NCBI GenBank assembly: GCA_951804985.1
Contig: OX638132.1
Location: 22,015,989 to 22,079,988 of the forward strand
Direction of reading: 5' to 3'
Source of the DNA: Dryomyza anilis
Taxonomy: Eukaryota > Arthropoda > Insecta > Diptera > Dryomyzidae
Length of the DNA: 64,000 nucleotides
In this document: one piece after another, positions 10,895 through 22,400 of the stretch
Position numbering within the stretch: the first letter of the stretch is position 1
Layout: each line of letters starts with the position of its first letter
Made by a program: the position numbers and the translations under genes
Notes under the pieces: model-generated
Seen by the model: only the letters and a program-made list of their open reading frames with translations
What the model was told of the DNA's origin: nothing
Database searches by the model: none

Positions 10895-13800
10895 ATGTCT
10901 GATGCCAATAACGAGACGAGGCGCGGCGAAAATGGTCAGGAGAGATCCACATCAACGGAGGAGAGAGAAACACCGCGTGAACCCGCACTCGTTTGCAAGG
11001 ATATCGATGTAAGTAAAAACAATTTCTAATACACAAAAAAAAAATACTATATAAATAATAGTTTTTTACTATTAAAAATAGTCAATAGGATAAATTATTA
11101 TACTAGAAAAAACCATGACATTGCCATTGAGTTTATATGAAAAGATTTATTTTTGTATACTATTAAATCAATAATTGTCCTATTGACCAATTTGAAAGGG
11201 AATTAAGGGAATTTTTTCTGGGTGCACATAAAATACACAAAATACACAAAAATGCAGATTATCTATTAAAAACACAATTATAGGGTACTAATTATAGCCC
11301 AAGCAAAAATTTACTAAGCAGTTCAAATACTGCTAAGTTTTTTGAGGAAATTGGAGAGTACACTCAGATAAAAATCATATTAAAATTGATCAATACGACA
11401 GTTGTTGATTTAATAGTATACAAAAAAACACAAAAACAATTTAATAGTATTTAATAGTATTTTGTATTATTTAATGGTATTTACCTATTAAAATAATTCA
11501 TCCTATTGACTAATTTAAAAAGCAAAAAAACTATTGATATTTTTTTTTTATGAGTGGCTATACTCGCCAGTGAAAACTAGTCGAAACATTGTCGGTTACT
11601 GGTAGTGATTTGGAGAGTAGATCCCTGCCAGCTAAACTAGTCGGTATGGATCTGAAGAGTATATCTCCGCCACACCCAGAAAAAAACATGGTAAATTGAT
11701 AGTATTTCAATAGAAAAACAAAAATTTATACCATTAAAATTGGTCAATAGGATGCGTCCCATTAGTTCAGTAATATTGAAACTTTTAATACAATGTGTGG
11801 TTGTACCATAAATTTTATAATGTGATATTTTAATTACAATAAGAAAGACCTATACAAATTTAATGATACGTATTATTAATTTTATGGTATAGTCGAATTA
11901 CATTTTCCTAATAATTTATTAAAATAAAAAAGTACTTTAGTTAATTTATTGTATATATTTTATTTAAATGTCGAAATTGATATTCACTTTTACAATACAC
12001 ATAAAAAGACACTTCTTGCTGCAAAAGGTTATAAAACATTTAATGTTTGCTTTGGTTTCCAATAATTGATTGTAGTACTTGAGTCTGCAGTTATTTTTGA
12101 GTTCTTTGTCATAATAGAAGTTCGATGTATTATTTATTTTCTGTAATAAATAAAAATATAAATATAAATAAATATATAAATATAATTAAATACAATGAGT
12201 CCTTACCAATGTCGCGTTTAATAATGTGGATTATTACAAAAAAATACATGCGACCATTTTGAGCAAACACAAACACGCAGAATGACGTACAAAACGAACA
12301 TGTTTGTATTAGTTTTTATTTTTTTTTACACCACGTTTATTATAATAGGAGGAAACCATTAAAACAACAGTATATTTTCTATTTAAAATAATAATATTGA
12401 AATATTTAAATTTATGGTAGTGAATTCTTCAAATACTATTGAATTAATTAGAAAACTTTTGATTTTAAAAGAAAAAACTATTAATAAATGAAGTAATGGT
12501 CAATGGTCATACCATAAAGTACTTAATTTTTTTCTGAGTGCAGTTAAACTAGTCAAAAGCTGATATGTCCCAGTAAAAGTAGCAAAAAAACCGGTCGGTT
12601 ACTGATAGGAATTTGAAGGGAGATCGCTGTCAGTAAAACTAGGTCGGTTTCTGGTAAGGAAACGACCAGAAACTGAAGAGATATACTTGCTAGTTCCTGG
12701 TGGAAATGTGCGTGTCATCGCTTGCCATTTACTCGACAAATGACTAGTAAAATTGGCTGGATAGTGGTACGTACACTAAGAAAACAAAGATGATTGCCAG
12801 AAATATCACAGCCCTAAATATCAAGTTATTTACAAATTATTTAAATCGTATTTGAGACAACCATTTCTCAAACATCCGTCAAATACGATAAATATTGGTA
12901 GCAACCATTTTTCAAATTTACGATTATGTATAGCAACCATCAATTAAACATCTGACAAATAGGAAGATAGTTGATGATATTTGGAAATGGTACTCCATTA
13001 GAATTCGCGGAGTTATTTTTATTGAATTGAAAGAATGTATTTAAATTTATTCTAGAATTAAAACAGTATCCTGGTACATGGTACATCCTGGTATACATCG
13101 CCATCGTCTTTTTAAATCCTTCGAAGGCAAAATTGTACAGCGATTTGAGATTTTTTGAGAACCAAGTCCGATCGGCGACGCTGTCATCAAAGTAAACTCT
13201 GAAAAGAAATATTTTCCATCACGTGTTGATAATTTAAATCACAGGATATTTTATTTTCACTTTTACCATTAAAATGTAATATTTGAGTGGGCACTTTTTT
13301 ACACGATTGAATTTACTTAATTGTTGTGGGTAAATCGAACGTAAGGAAAAAGTACGCCATTTTCCTTATTTATAATAGTTAAATGTCAAAATATCTCAAA
13401 ATTTTGCAGCAAGTGTCCCAGAACTCAAGATGTTTGCTATCAGTAAACTGTAAATATCTCAATTTTCATTGCTGGCATAAACACCGTTTACGGCAACCGT
13501 TTACGGAACGTAAAACAATACGTTTTATATATAAAATGAAATTTAAAATACGGCCTATTCCGGAAATGGCCCGTAGGTACGGCAATAAAACGTGAATGCG
13601 TGAACGTATTTACGGGCCGTAAACCGAACTTCTTTACGGTACTTTAAAGCAATGAATGAACGTAAAGGCACGTAAATACGGCACGTAAACGGAAAGTAAA
13701 GGGAACGTAAATACGGCACGTAAACGGTCCGTATAAAAGGCACGTAAAAGGAACGTAAATACGGCACGAAAACGGGACGTAAATACAGTGCCGTATGCGT

Positions 13801-15869
13801 GCCATATGTAAGGCTTTATGTAAAATCAAAATTTTATAATTGAAGAAAAATACATTATCTGCGCATAACTGAAAGTATGTTTTCAGCATTCTTTAGATTC
13901 CACCTTTTGCCATTGATTAACATGTTGCAACTAGGAAATGTTATATATCAATTATTATTTATATTTTTATTATTTCAAATGAAAAATATTTTTCAATCAT
14001 GAAGAATAAAAAACCCAGTCATACAAATATTTCTTAAAATTAAGTATAGTTACCGTTTTTTACACGTAAAAATGTTTGTCCGTATTTACGGTAGCTGCCG
14101 TTTCTGAGCCGTAATTACGTGCACATAACGTTGCCGTACTTCGCACGTAAAAATGTTTTTTTGTATTTTCAATCGAATTTACGGTAACAGGCGTTTTTGT
14201 ACCGTAATAACGTGGCCGGAACGGTGCCGGTTTTTGTACGTAAAATTGATATCCGTATCTACTACCGTATTTACGGCTAGACCAGTAATATTGTGCCGTA
14301 ATGTCACCGCAATAACGGGTATATCCGTTCTCACAACCGTTTTTACGTTTCAGTCCGTATCTGTGTTTATTGGGATATATCTCAACACTTTGACTTTTTG
14401 TCATTGGAAAAGTTATTGAGATACCTTCGTTCACAAAATTATTTTTTATTTGAAATGTCTCAAATTTGGTAAAAGCTATTTAGAAGAATTTAAATATACA
14501 TCGAATTATATAAGGTTAGTGGCAAGGGCAACCTGATCAGGATAGCAACTTCGAATACATTTGGAATCAGGCACTAATTAAAACCCCTGATCATTGCCTG
14601 ATTTCAAATCAGGCTGCCTGACCAGACAATGAGTGCATTCTGAACCAAATTTCCACTCGTGTGTGTCAGTTTCTCACGGTTGGGAAAAAAGGCTAACTTT
14701 AAAAAAATCGACACGAAATAATATGAACATAAACATGTCTTCCATAATACGGTTCAACGATTACCGAGTTTAATCTGATTACGATGAAATTATTTTGTCC
14801 CATTCTAAAATAATACGTAATGTTTTATTTTTATTTGACTATTTATATTTCCATGACTATGATGTATCCTAAATGACCCTGGTATATAGTATATTTTCAG
14901 TGAAATTATAAAATTTGGTATTATAATTTGTAAAATAAAAACATTTTTTGATTTCGATTGCAGATCAAGACTGAACTCGAATGCCTCGTAAAACTTCTCG
15001 ATGGCAAAATCTCCAAAGATGACGAGGTTGCCATGGAAGATCTGCACCAGTATCTGATCGAAGACGATGGCTCCTGGTCGTTGGGCGATAATTTTCTCCT
15101 GTTTGTGCAGCGTGTCTTGCGTGAGCCATCGTTTTCGCCCGATACCCGGATACATATGATACGTACACTGGCCTTTGCGGCACTCAAGGACGATGTCATC
15201 ATTATACTGCATCAGGATCGTCGGGATCATGCGCTAATGAATTTCGCACAGGATATCGATAAACACACACCGGAGGAACAGCAGGCGTGGGCAATGTTTG
15301 TAAGTATTTTTATAAAATACACTAAGGGTGTAAATTTCATATCATCTAATTTATTTACATAAGATGTGCAACCTATTCGAAAATGTTGGACCCTCCGAAT
15401 GGCTGCTGTACATATCTGAGTGGGACTACAATGGTCAGGCGATCTCAAACATACGCGTGACCACAAAGGTAGCAGTACACTGTGTACTCTCCAATTGTCC
15501 ACAACTCAAAAACATCGGATCCATGATACTATATAATATTGCAATAAAAGAAGTAAAGACAGTGGTGAGTCCAAATGTCTAAATTTGTAAACGTGTTTAG
15601 AGAACTAATCTGCTTCAAACTAATCACTTTTATAGGTATTTGATGACGTTGCCGTGGAATTGGCTATGGCTATTTTACAATTCTTCCAGAGCAACCTGAA
15701 CGAAGATCAAATTTTCCGCTCACTCAAGGCTCTAGTGCGATTTTTGGAGGTTTCTCCCGATGTCTCGGCTATTATACAGATGATCGGTCCACATCCGAAG
15801 AAATTCGCTGGTACGAGTGGACGTGTAGATGAGCTGGTGAATGTTATCAATCGCAAGGTGCCCTCATAA
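10895..15869 (+). CDS. Stand-alone PUL-domain protein, 4 coding exons, 294 aa
   Basis: Exons are 10895-11008, 14964-15299, 15364-15564 and 15636-15869. All junctions are GT-AG and phase 0. The start is the ATG at 10895, giving N-terminus MSDANNETRRGENG; an upstream in-frame ATG at 10799 adds an atypical hydrophobic leader and is less likely. Residues 1-38 are charged and disordered. About residues 39-294 are a helical PUL (armadillo-like) domain, recognised from the 'FMCNLFENVGPSEWLL' helix (compare 'FCNCFVGQAGQKLM' in PLAA), 'ILYNIAIKEVKTVVFDD' and 'FRSLKALVRFLEVSPDV'. In PLAA/Ufd3/Doa1 the PUL domain binds the C-terminus of the ATPase Cdc48/p97. The WD40 and PFU domains of canonical PLAA are absent here. 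The 4-kb first intron is filled with repeats. Role in p97 function is inferred from the fold. The gene model is strong; the family call is fairly strong. Confidence 0.85.
11032..11224 (+). mobile_element. Short-form CACCCAG-ended MITE, copy 3 (internally deleted)
   Basis: Lies in the first intron of the PUL gene. The left end has decayed to cacaaaaaaaaaa and about 30 bases of body are missing relative to other copies. Confidence 0.85.
11550..12720. repeat. Minisatellite-like actagtcgg repeat interrupted by a TIR element
   Basis: Words such as 'aaactagtcgg' and 'cggttactggtag' followed by 'gatttggagagtagatc' recur at 11568-11672 and 12541-12700, period about 60 bases and degenerate. The long-form CACCCAG-ended element is inserted inside the array. 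Confidence 0.6.
11673..12540 (+). mobile_element. Long-form CACCCAG-ended TIR element, intact copy
   Basis: 868 bp, ends cacccagaaaaaaacatgg and tttttttctgagtg. It gives the uninterrupted reference for the copy split at 3383-4072. In the PUL first intron. Confidence 0.9.
13480..14390. repeat. Foldback region built from acggcacgtaaa words
   Basis: From 13490 to 13800 the word 'aatacggcacgtaaacgg' and variants recur at about 20-23 base spacing. From 14050 to 14370 the inverted form (ccgtatttacgg, acgtgc) recurs. Both halves face each other around a 250-base AT-rich centre. Frames read as repeats of PFTCRIYV, an artefact of the repeat. Confidence 0.75.
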
Positions 15870-16213
15870 AATGCATTGGGCTAATGCATGGCAGCGTTTA
15901 TAATTTTTTTATAACTAAATTATTTATTAATCAAGTGCCTTCTTTTTATATAAAATCTTGAGTTTGAAAATATGTTATGACCAAAAAAAAAAACGTAATA
16001 TTTTATAAGCCAATATTTTAATCAATACAATTTAAAATACAATTTTCCATTCATTTAGATGGTATTTTATTTTCAATTAGTTTAATTAGTTGTTTTGAAA
16101 TATTCCAAATTCATTCAAATTGTACCCAATATTGTAAAGGTTCTGTAGTTATATCGCGTATTCGTGGACGGTTCAAACTTTTTAAACTTTTTCAATTTCG
16201 TTAGGGGTTTCGT

Positions 16214-16347
16214 TTACATGACATCGTTGCCACAACAAAATTGCAGGAATGGAAAACTCGTGTTGGAGGCCCGCAATTGCAGCCAGTGTTTCTGATTGGA
16301 AACGAACATTTCCGATGGCAAATGCGTTTCTTGCGAAGTGTCCTCAT
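16214..16347 (-). CDS. Last coding exon of the CCDC142-like gene
   Basis: A strong acceptor (ttatattttcag) precedes 44 codons ending in TAA at 16214-16216. Reading phase matches the strong donor CAA|GTAAGT at 18967 in the preceding exon: one base carried over plus 134 bases closes exactly. Encoded residues include 'NEDTSQETHLPSEMFVSNQK' and end in FCCGNDVM. Without splicing at 18967 the upstream exon would read through into 'SKSTHRKLICCSN' and stop at 18927. The short exon is easily missed because it lies 2.6 kb away beyond repeats. Confidence 0.75.
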
Positions 16348-19300
16348 CTGAAAATATAAAAATACTAGGGTGATTCATTTCATTTCGTATGTTAGTGTAT
16401 TATACCAAATTTTGGAAGAAAAAGTAGGTAAACTAAAAATAAATTTCTAAAAGAAATTATCATTGCAGTAAACAGAACGCATAATACTTTTAGTACAACC
16501 CAGTCTAAGTATTGATAGTGCCAAACCCAAAAAAAATCATGAAATAATGCTATTTTAATAGTAAAACGATTATTTAAAATTCGTCAATAGGATACATACC
16601 ATTATAATAATAATAGTTTAGCACTACAGTCCTATAAGAACCTAGGCCGAGCTCTCTCACCATTTAGAGCTGTGCGTGTTACATTTGTACTCAAATTGGT
16701 GGGACCTACAGTTTATTGCCGAATCCGAACGGCGGATGAGAGCTTTTCATAGGCAATGTTTTACTCTCGTAGGTTTGCCATTTACTGCCGAGATATAGAA
16801 AAATGTAAAATTCAAACCTTTAATAAAATAACATTCATTTTATAATGAAATACCGTAGGACTAAATATAAATACCGCAACGCAAAAAAAAAACTTCAAGA
16901 CGAAACGCAGCAACAAAAAGATATGGAACAAACATATCTGATACATATGATATACACAAGATACACAAGAATGTGATCACGTGGTACACGGATGGTTCAT
17001 TAACAGATGAAAGAACCGGGGCAGGGTTATATGGGCGTAGAACCAAATACTACGAAGTCATTGAAAATACACAAATATCTTTCAAGCGAAAAGATACTCT
17101 ATACACCCAGAAAAAAATACTATATAAATACTAGTTTTTTACTATTAAAAATAGTCAATAGAATAAATTATTATTTTAATCGGAAAATACCATTAAATAC
17201 TTCAAAATACCATGACATTGCCATTGTGTTTATATGAAAAGATTTATTTTTTGTATACTATTAAATCAATAATTGTCATATTAACCAATTCTAATGGGAT
17301 TTGAAGGATTTTTTTCCGGGTGTAGATAGATGCATCCAGTTAAATCTGAACAGGAATTATAGCAATAAAAATATAGCAATCCAGTCAGACAGCCAGACAG
17401 CCAAGCAGCCAGGCAGCCATAATGGCATTAGAATCTCACGAGATCAATTCAGAACTAGTATGGGAATGTCTAGGTAAAATAAATAAACTAGGTATGAATA
17501 ATAGCTAGTAATAGCTGGGTCCCTGGCCACAGGGGACTAGAAGGCAATAAAGAAGCTGGAAAACTTACACGGAAAGGAGCCGTCACAAAGCTAATAGGTC
17601 CCGAACCTTTTTGTGGAATCGGTGACAGTGTTGTAAAAAAGCTATTTCGAGAAGAACTATTTAACACCAGAGAACAACTACGGTTGGGTCAGACTAAAAT
17701 GCGTCAATCAAAGAAATTCATTGGGTCCTATGACCTGAGAAGATTTAAAGAATACATTATATTATCGAAAAAAAACTTGAGAATTCTAACAGGACTTCTT
17801 ACAGGTCACTGTTGGCTTGCTAAACATCTGACCAGGATGGGTATACAAACGGACAGTACATGTAGATTCTGTCTAGAAGACGACGAAGATCCAGAATATA
17901 TTTTAGAAACATGTCCAGCGCTAACGCGTACAAGAATACAAATATTTGGCAATCGACAACCGATATTAGAAAGATGAACCCTTACCATAAAATCAGGTTT
18001 TTAACTGAGATAGACTTGACGGACATCCTATATAGGGAGATGCCACAGCTGAGAATGTCCTTCAGTTATGGTATTAAACGGGGTAAAATAGATCTATTCA
18101 GGTCGGAGTAAGCAATAATAATAATAATAATGAAATACTATCAAATACATTAGAATACTTTTGAATTAATACTTAATGGAACATTTTAGTTTGAGTGAGT
18201 AGTTACATCATAAAATATTATTACAATTTGAACAAAATAAATTCAATTTCGATTAAAATTTAATTACACTGCATTCGTCATTTCTAATACATTTCATTAC
18301 ATTGAAACTTATTCAAACAAATCTATTTTTTATCCGTTTATATAATGTTACGATAAAACAAAATATATCTCAACTTTTGAATTAGTTAATTTCTAAAGGA
18401 TTGTGCAATCCAATCAAATCATGTATCCATTGTGAAACTTTTGTTTAAAACTAATTTTTGACATTGATTTTATAAGCTAATCTCTAATTGAAAAATATTA
18501 AAAGTTTCATAGATGTGGCCTTTGGTAGGGGGGTCTATTCTTATCAGGGACGGATACGAAATAAGATTAACCTTAAACAATTTCCACACGGAATGACTTC
18601 AATTTCACTGTCGCAAGTCTTATGTTTATTGAATTAATTAAAATATCGATCTTTAAAATTGAATTTATAAATTATAAACTAAATCTACTAAAGGGTTGCT
18701 ACAACCTCATGCCCAACAACATCATATTCACCGGCTTGGAAATTACCACAACCTCATGGTGATCGTTTTATAGGTTTTCACAACCACATGATCTTCAACT
18801 TCGAGGTTGCCACAACCTCATGCTCACCAACTTGGAGGTTGCGACAACCTCATGCTCATAGTCTAGGAGATCGACACAACTTTATCAGTTGTTGCCACAA
18901 CCGAATGATTCGATAGGGCAATGTAGTTAATTGCTGCAACAAATCAGTTTTCTGTGTGTGGACTTACTTGTTTTCTGATCATATTTATGCGCTTGTGTTA
19001 TCGAAATGACATCTTCCGGTTTTCGCAACAGTATCTTTCCCACGCCTTTGCACATGCGCAATACCTCGTGATTGCTCAGCGCTTCCAGATTGTCGGGTGC
19101 CAGCAACGCACATTCACGTATCCATTCGCGCATCTGATCGAAATCGTCTAGTAGTCGACAGGCCCCGTTAACGCTAAATCGTATGCGCTGTTTGTAGATA
19201 TGATCGAGCCACGCCTCACAGATGATCTTTAGTATGAGCTTGAGTATCGTCAGATCATGCGTGGCCTTGATGGCTGGCAGTAACACTTGTTCGAGTACAA

Positions 19301-19448
19301 AGCCTACATATGTGCTGGGTTCGTCCTCATTGTGGACTTGTTGTTGCCAGAACGATGAGGGAGGAAAATGCAATTTGAAGTGATCCAGACAGTGTTTGCG
19401 ACACACGGAGGACATGATTTGAACGCATTCTTCAGCGGTTTTCTATTT

Positions 19449-19486
<38 letters not shown>

Positions 19487-22400
19487 TTTTAAATATCCAT
19501 CAAAAAGATTCCACACATTCACCTTTAATTTATCAATATTCGCATTAACTTCGCAAATAAGTTTTGTGCGCAGTGCCACACAGACTAACATCAGAATATC
19601 TTCTATATTGGCGTTTAATATCGGCAGTTTAAATGTTTTAAATATCTCCAGACTGATGCGTACATCATGCTCCAAAATGCAAAAGAATTTATCTGTGGTC
19701 CATGTGTTGCACAAGTGTTTTGCTTGTTCAGTGACCCATAGTCGCATCGAGTGCACCGAATGATCTGTAATTGCCGATTGGAAATATTTAATTAGTTTGG
19801 ACCTCATTAACACATACAAATTGATAACGTAAATTCTTAAAATCCTACTGTATTCTACTATTTAGGCCAAGGATTGAAACCGAAATCAATATCTGTATAA
19901 AACGGTTTCGGGCTAAAAACAAAAAAAAAACAAATCCGTTATACAAAATCCGTCCTACAAAAACCAGAAATAAACCGATATTCAAATCGCAAATAAAGGC
20001 TTTGGTTTCAAATTGTTTATAAAACGGATTTTGAAATAATTGAAAACTAGAAAAAAATAAAATTTTTTGAGCATACCCAAATATAATACGTTATTCGTTT
20101 AGCTTTTAATCTCAGGTTTTTTTAAAAACTAGTTCGTCTTACCAATTCGATGCAATATTGGTATTTGTTCCGCCACAGGCACCAGACTTGAATTCTCGAC
20201 GTCCTTGTGCGGAAAATAACTGTTGCTTAAATTAATCAGATTCGAAAATATAGTAATCCACACAGTACCAGTCGGTGTACCTGATTCCTATATAACACCA
20301 AAAAAATAGTTAAAACCAGCATAAAACAAAAAGTAAGAAGTACATTTTTCGGCGATCCTCTATATTGCTGCACCGACTTTTCGCAGACTTGTTTGCTGCA
20401 CGTAGCTGAGATTAGCGTAAGTCGAAACAGTTGATCCCAGATATTATTGCAAACAAAGTTGGTTAGGATCTCGCCGATTCCACGTAGCGCTGAGTACACG
20501 GGCTCCGGTATATCTGAGCGGAATTGTAACCCATATAGTTTTGCAATGTGTTACATAAAACCACTCACTCACCATCAACATGTTGCGTATTGAGCCAATT
20601 ACGTATGGAGTCGACGTGTGTCAGCGAATAGCACGATATGGGTGTGTCGATCCACCAGAGTATTATGTGATCCAATATAATTCCCACGTAGCCCCATATT
20701 AAACGCATACCGCGTACTACAAAACCATTCAGATCGGCAGTGTTATTCGTAGAACCTGTGTGATCAATTATCATATACGGTACTTATGGGAATAAGACAC
20801 CTATGTATGAAAGAAAAGATGGCTCACCAAATATGGATGGACAAATTTGATTGATCTTTGTTATCAACTGTGCTATAAAAATACGCTCCTTGCGCATAAA
20901 GTACTCGGCGTGTTTGCGTCGCATGCTTTGGCCGACAGTAGCTTCGTCAGTTCTCTCCGCCACCGACAACGGTTGAATGGTACTGAAATCACGAGGTGTC
21001 TCATAGTACTGTTGGAATTCTCCATCACCCACCATATTAAGTGTCAGTATGCGCAGTATCTCCAAACTGGAGCAATTGGACTCACAGTTGAGATCACGCC
21101 AAGCATCCTGTTCGCCGATATTGAAGAGTCCGAACAACAGGTCGAGCGAATTCTGTTCTATGCGACTCTGCGAGACGAGCTAAAATGATGCATAAGAATT
21201 AAACGATATTTTTAAATTTTAAATACGGTTTAAAAAAAACATTTGTTTGGAAGTTATTCATTTGTTTTGTCTCATCAGTCCGTTGTATATAAGATAACTG
21301 AAAAATGTAGAGTCGATTTTATTGACATGTCATCACCTGAGAATTTATTTGGCTCAAACGCCATTGAGTCGATTTCGAGAAAAGCGATAAAGAAGATTGT
21401 CGTTAAAATGTGAGCAAATTTTGCGATTTGGAGCAAAGTCGACGCTGAATATCTTAGATTTGATACGAAATATCGAAAAACGGAACACGGTATTAAAAAA
21501 GAGAATATATAAGTCATAAATGCGCCCAAAAATAGCGTTTGAGCCAAACAAATTCTCAGGTGTCGATTTGGTGGGTATATTCACTATTTTATTTAAATCG
21601 ACCCAGTATTCCTTGAGTTATAGGACGGAAATGGCTAAATTGAATCAGAAAGTAATGCTGATCAAGAATATTTATACTTTGCTATTCATCCTAAAGGGAT
21701 TTAAATCAAACTGTAATCAACAAAACGGAAAATATTTAAAACTTTAATTTGAAATTTATGTAAACATAATATATAATTGACTGATAAATCATTTGTAAAC
21801 AGGGTTGTATTGAGACTTGAACAGTGTTGTAATGAGCTCCGACTTACATTATAATATCCCGGAAACATTTTTATGTTGCCCCTTAAAATGGAGTATGTTC
21901 TAATGGAAACATAATAATTACTACATCCAAATAAAATAAATATTTGAACCGAAACATAAATATGTTCCAAATAAAACATAATTTTAAACTACCTGAATAT
22001 AAATATGTTTCCAGTGAAACATATCATTTGTTTCAGTTCAAAAAGTAGTATGTTTGCATAAAAACATATTTAAATATTTTTGGAAAGAAATCCTGAAAAT
22101 AAAATAAAAATAAAATGTTGTTCTATTAATAATTTTTATTAAAAATCTTTAAACATGCACAGTGGGAATTTATTATAATTGAATTCATATACAAATTTTT
22201 AATTGCATAAATAAATAAATAATTCGTTTATAACTGCAAGTACAAGTGACAGCATCAATGAATCGACAAATGCACCATCAGACGCTAAACCAGACGATCC
22301 AGGCTCGCTTTATATTTGGTGCAGTTACAGTTGGTCGCAGTACAGCATATAGCGTAGGAAATGAATTTACGGGGCTTTTTTAAAAAAACATGCCAAATTC

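Noticed and set aside
13555..13889. Frames with repeated CRIYVPF-type peptides
   Set aside because: They translate the acggcacgtaaa word repeat; no splice or codon evidence.
18927..19415. Frame ending at 18927 taken as the end of the CCDC142-like gene
   Set aside because: A strong CAA|GTAAGT donor lies at 18967 and a phase-matched exon with a good acceptor ends at 16214; the read-through tail is likely intronic.
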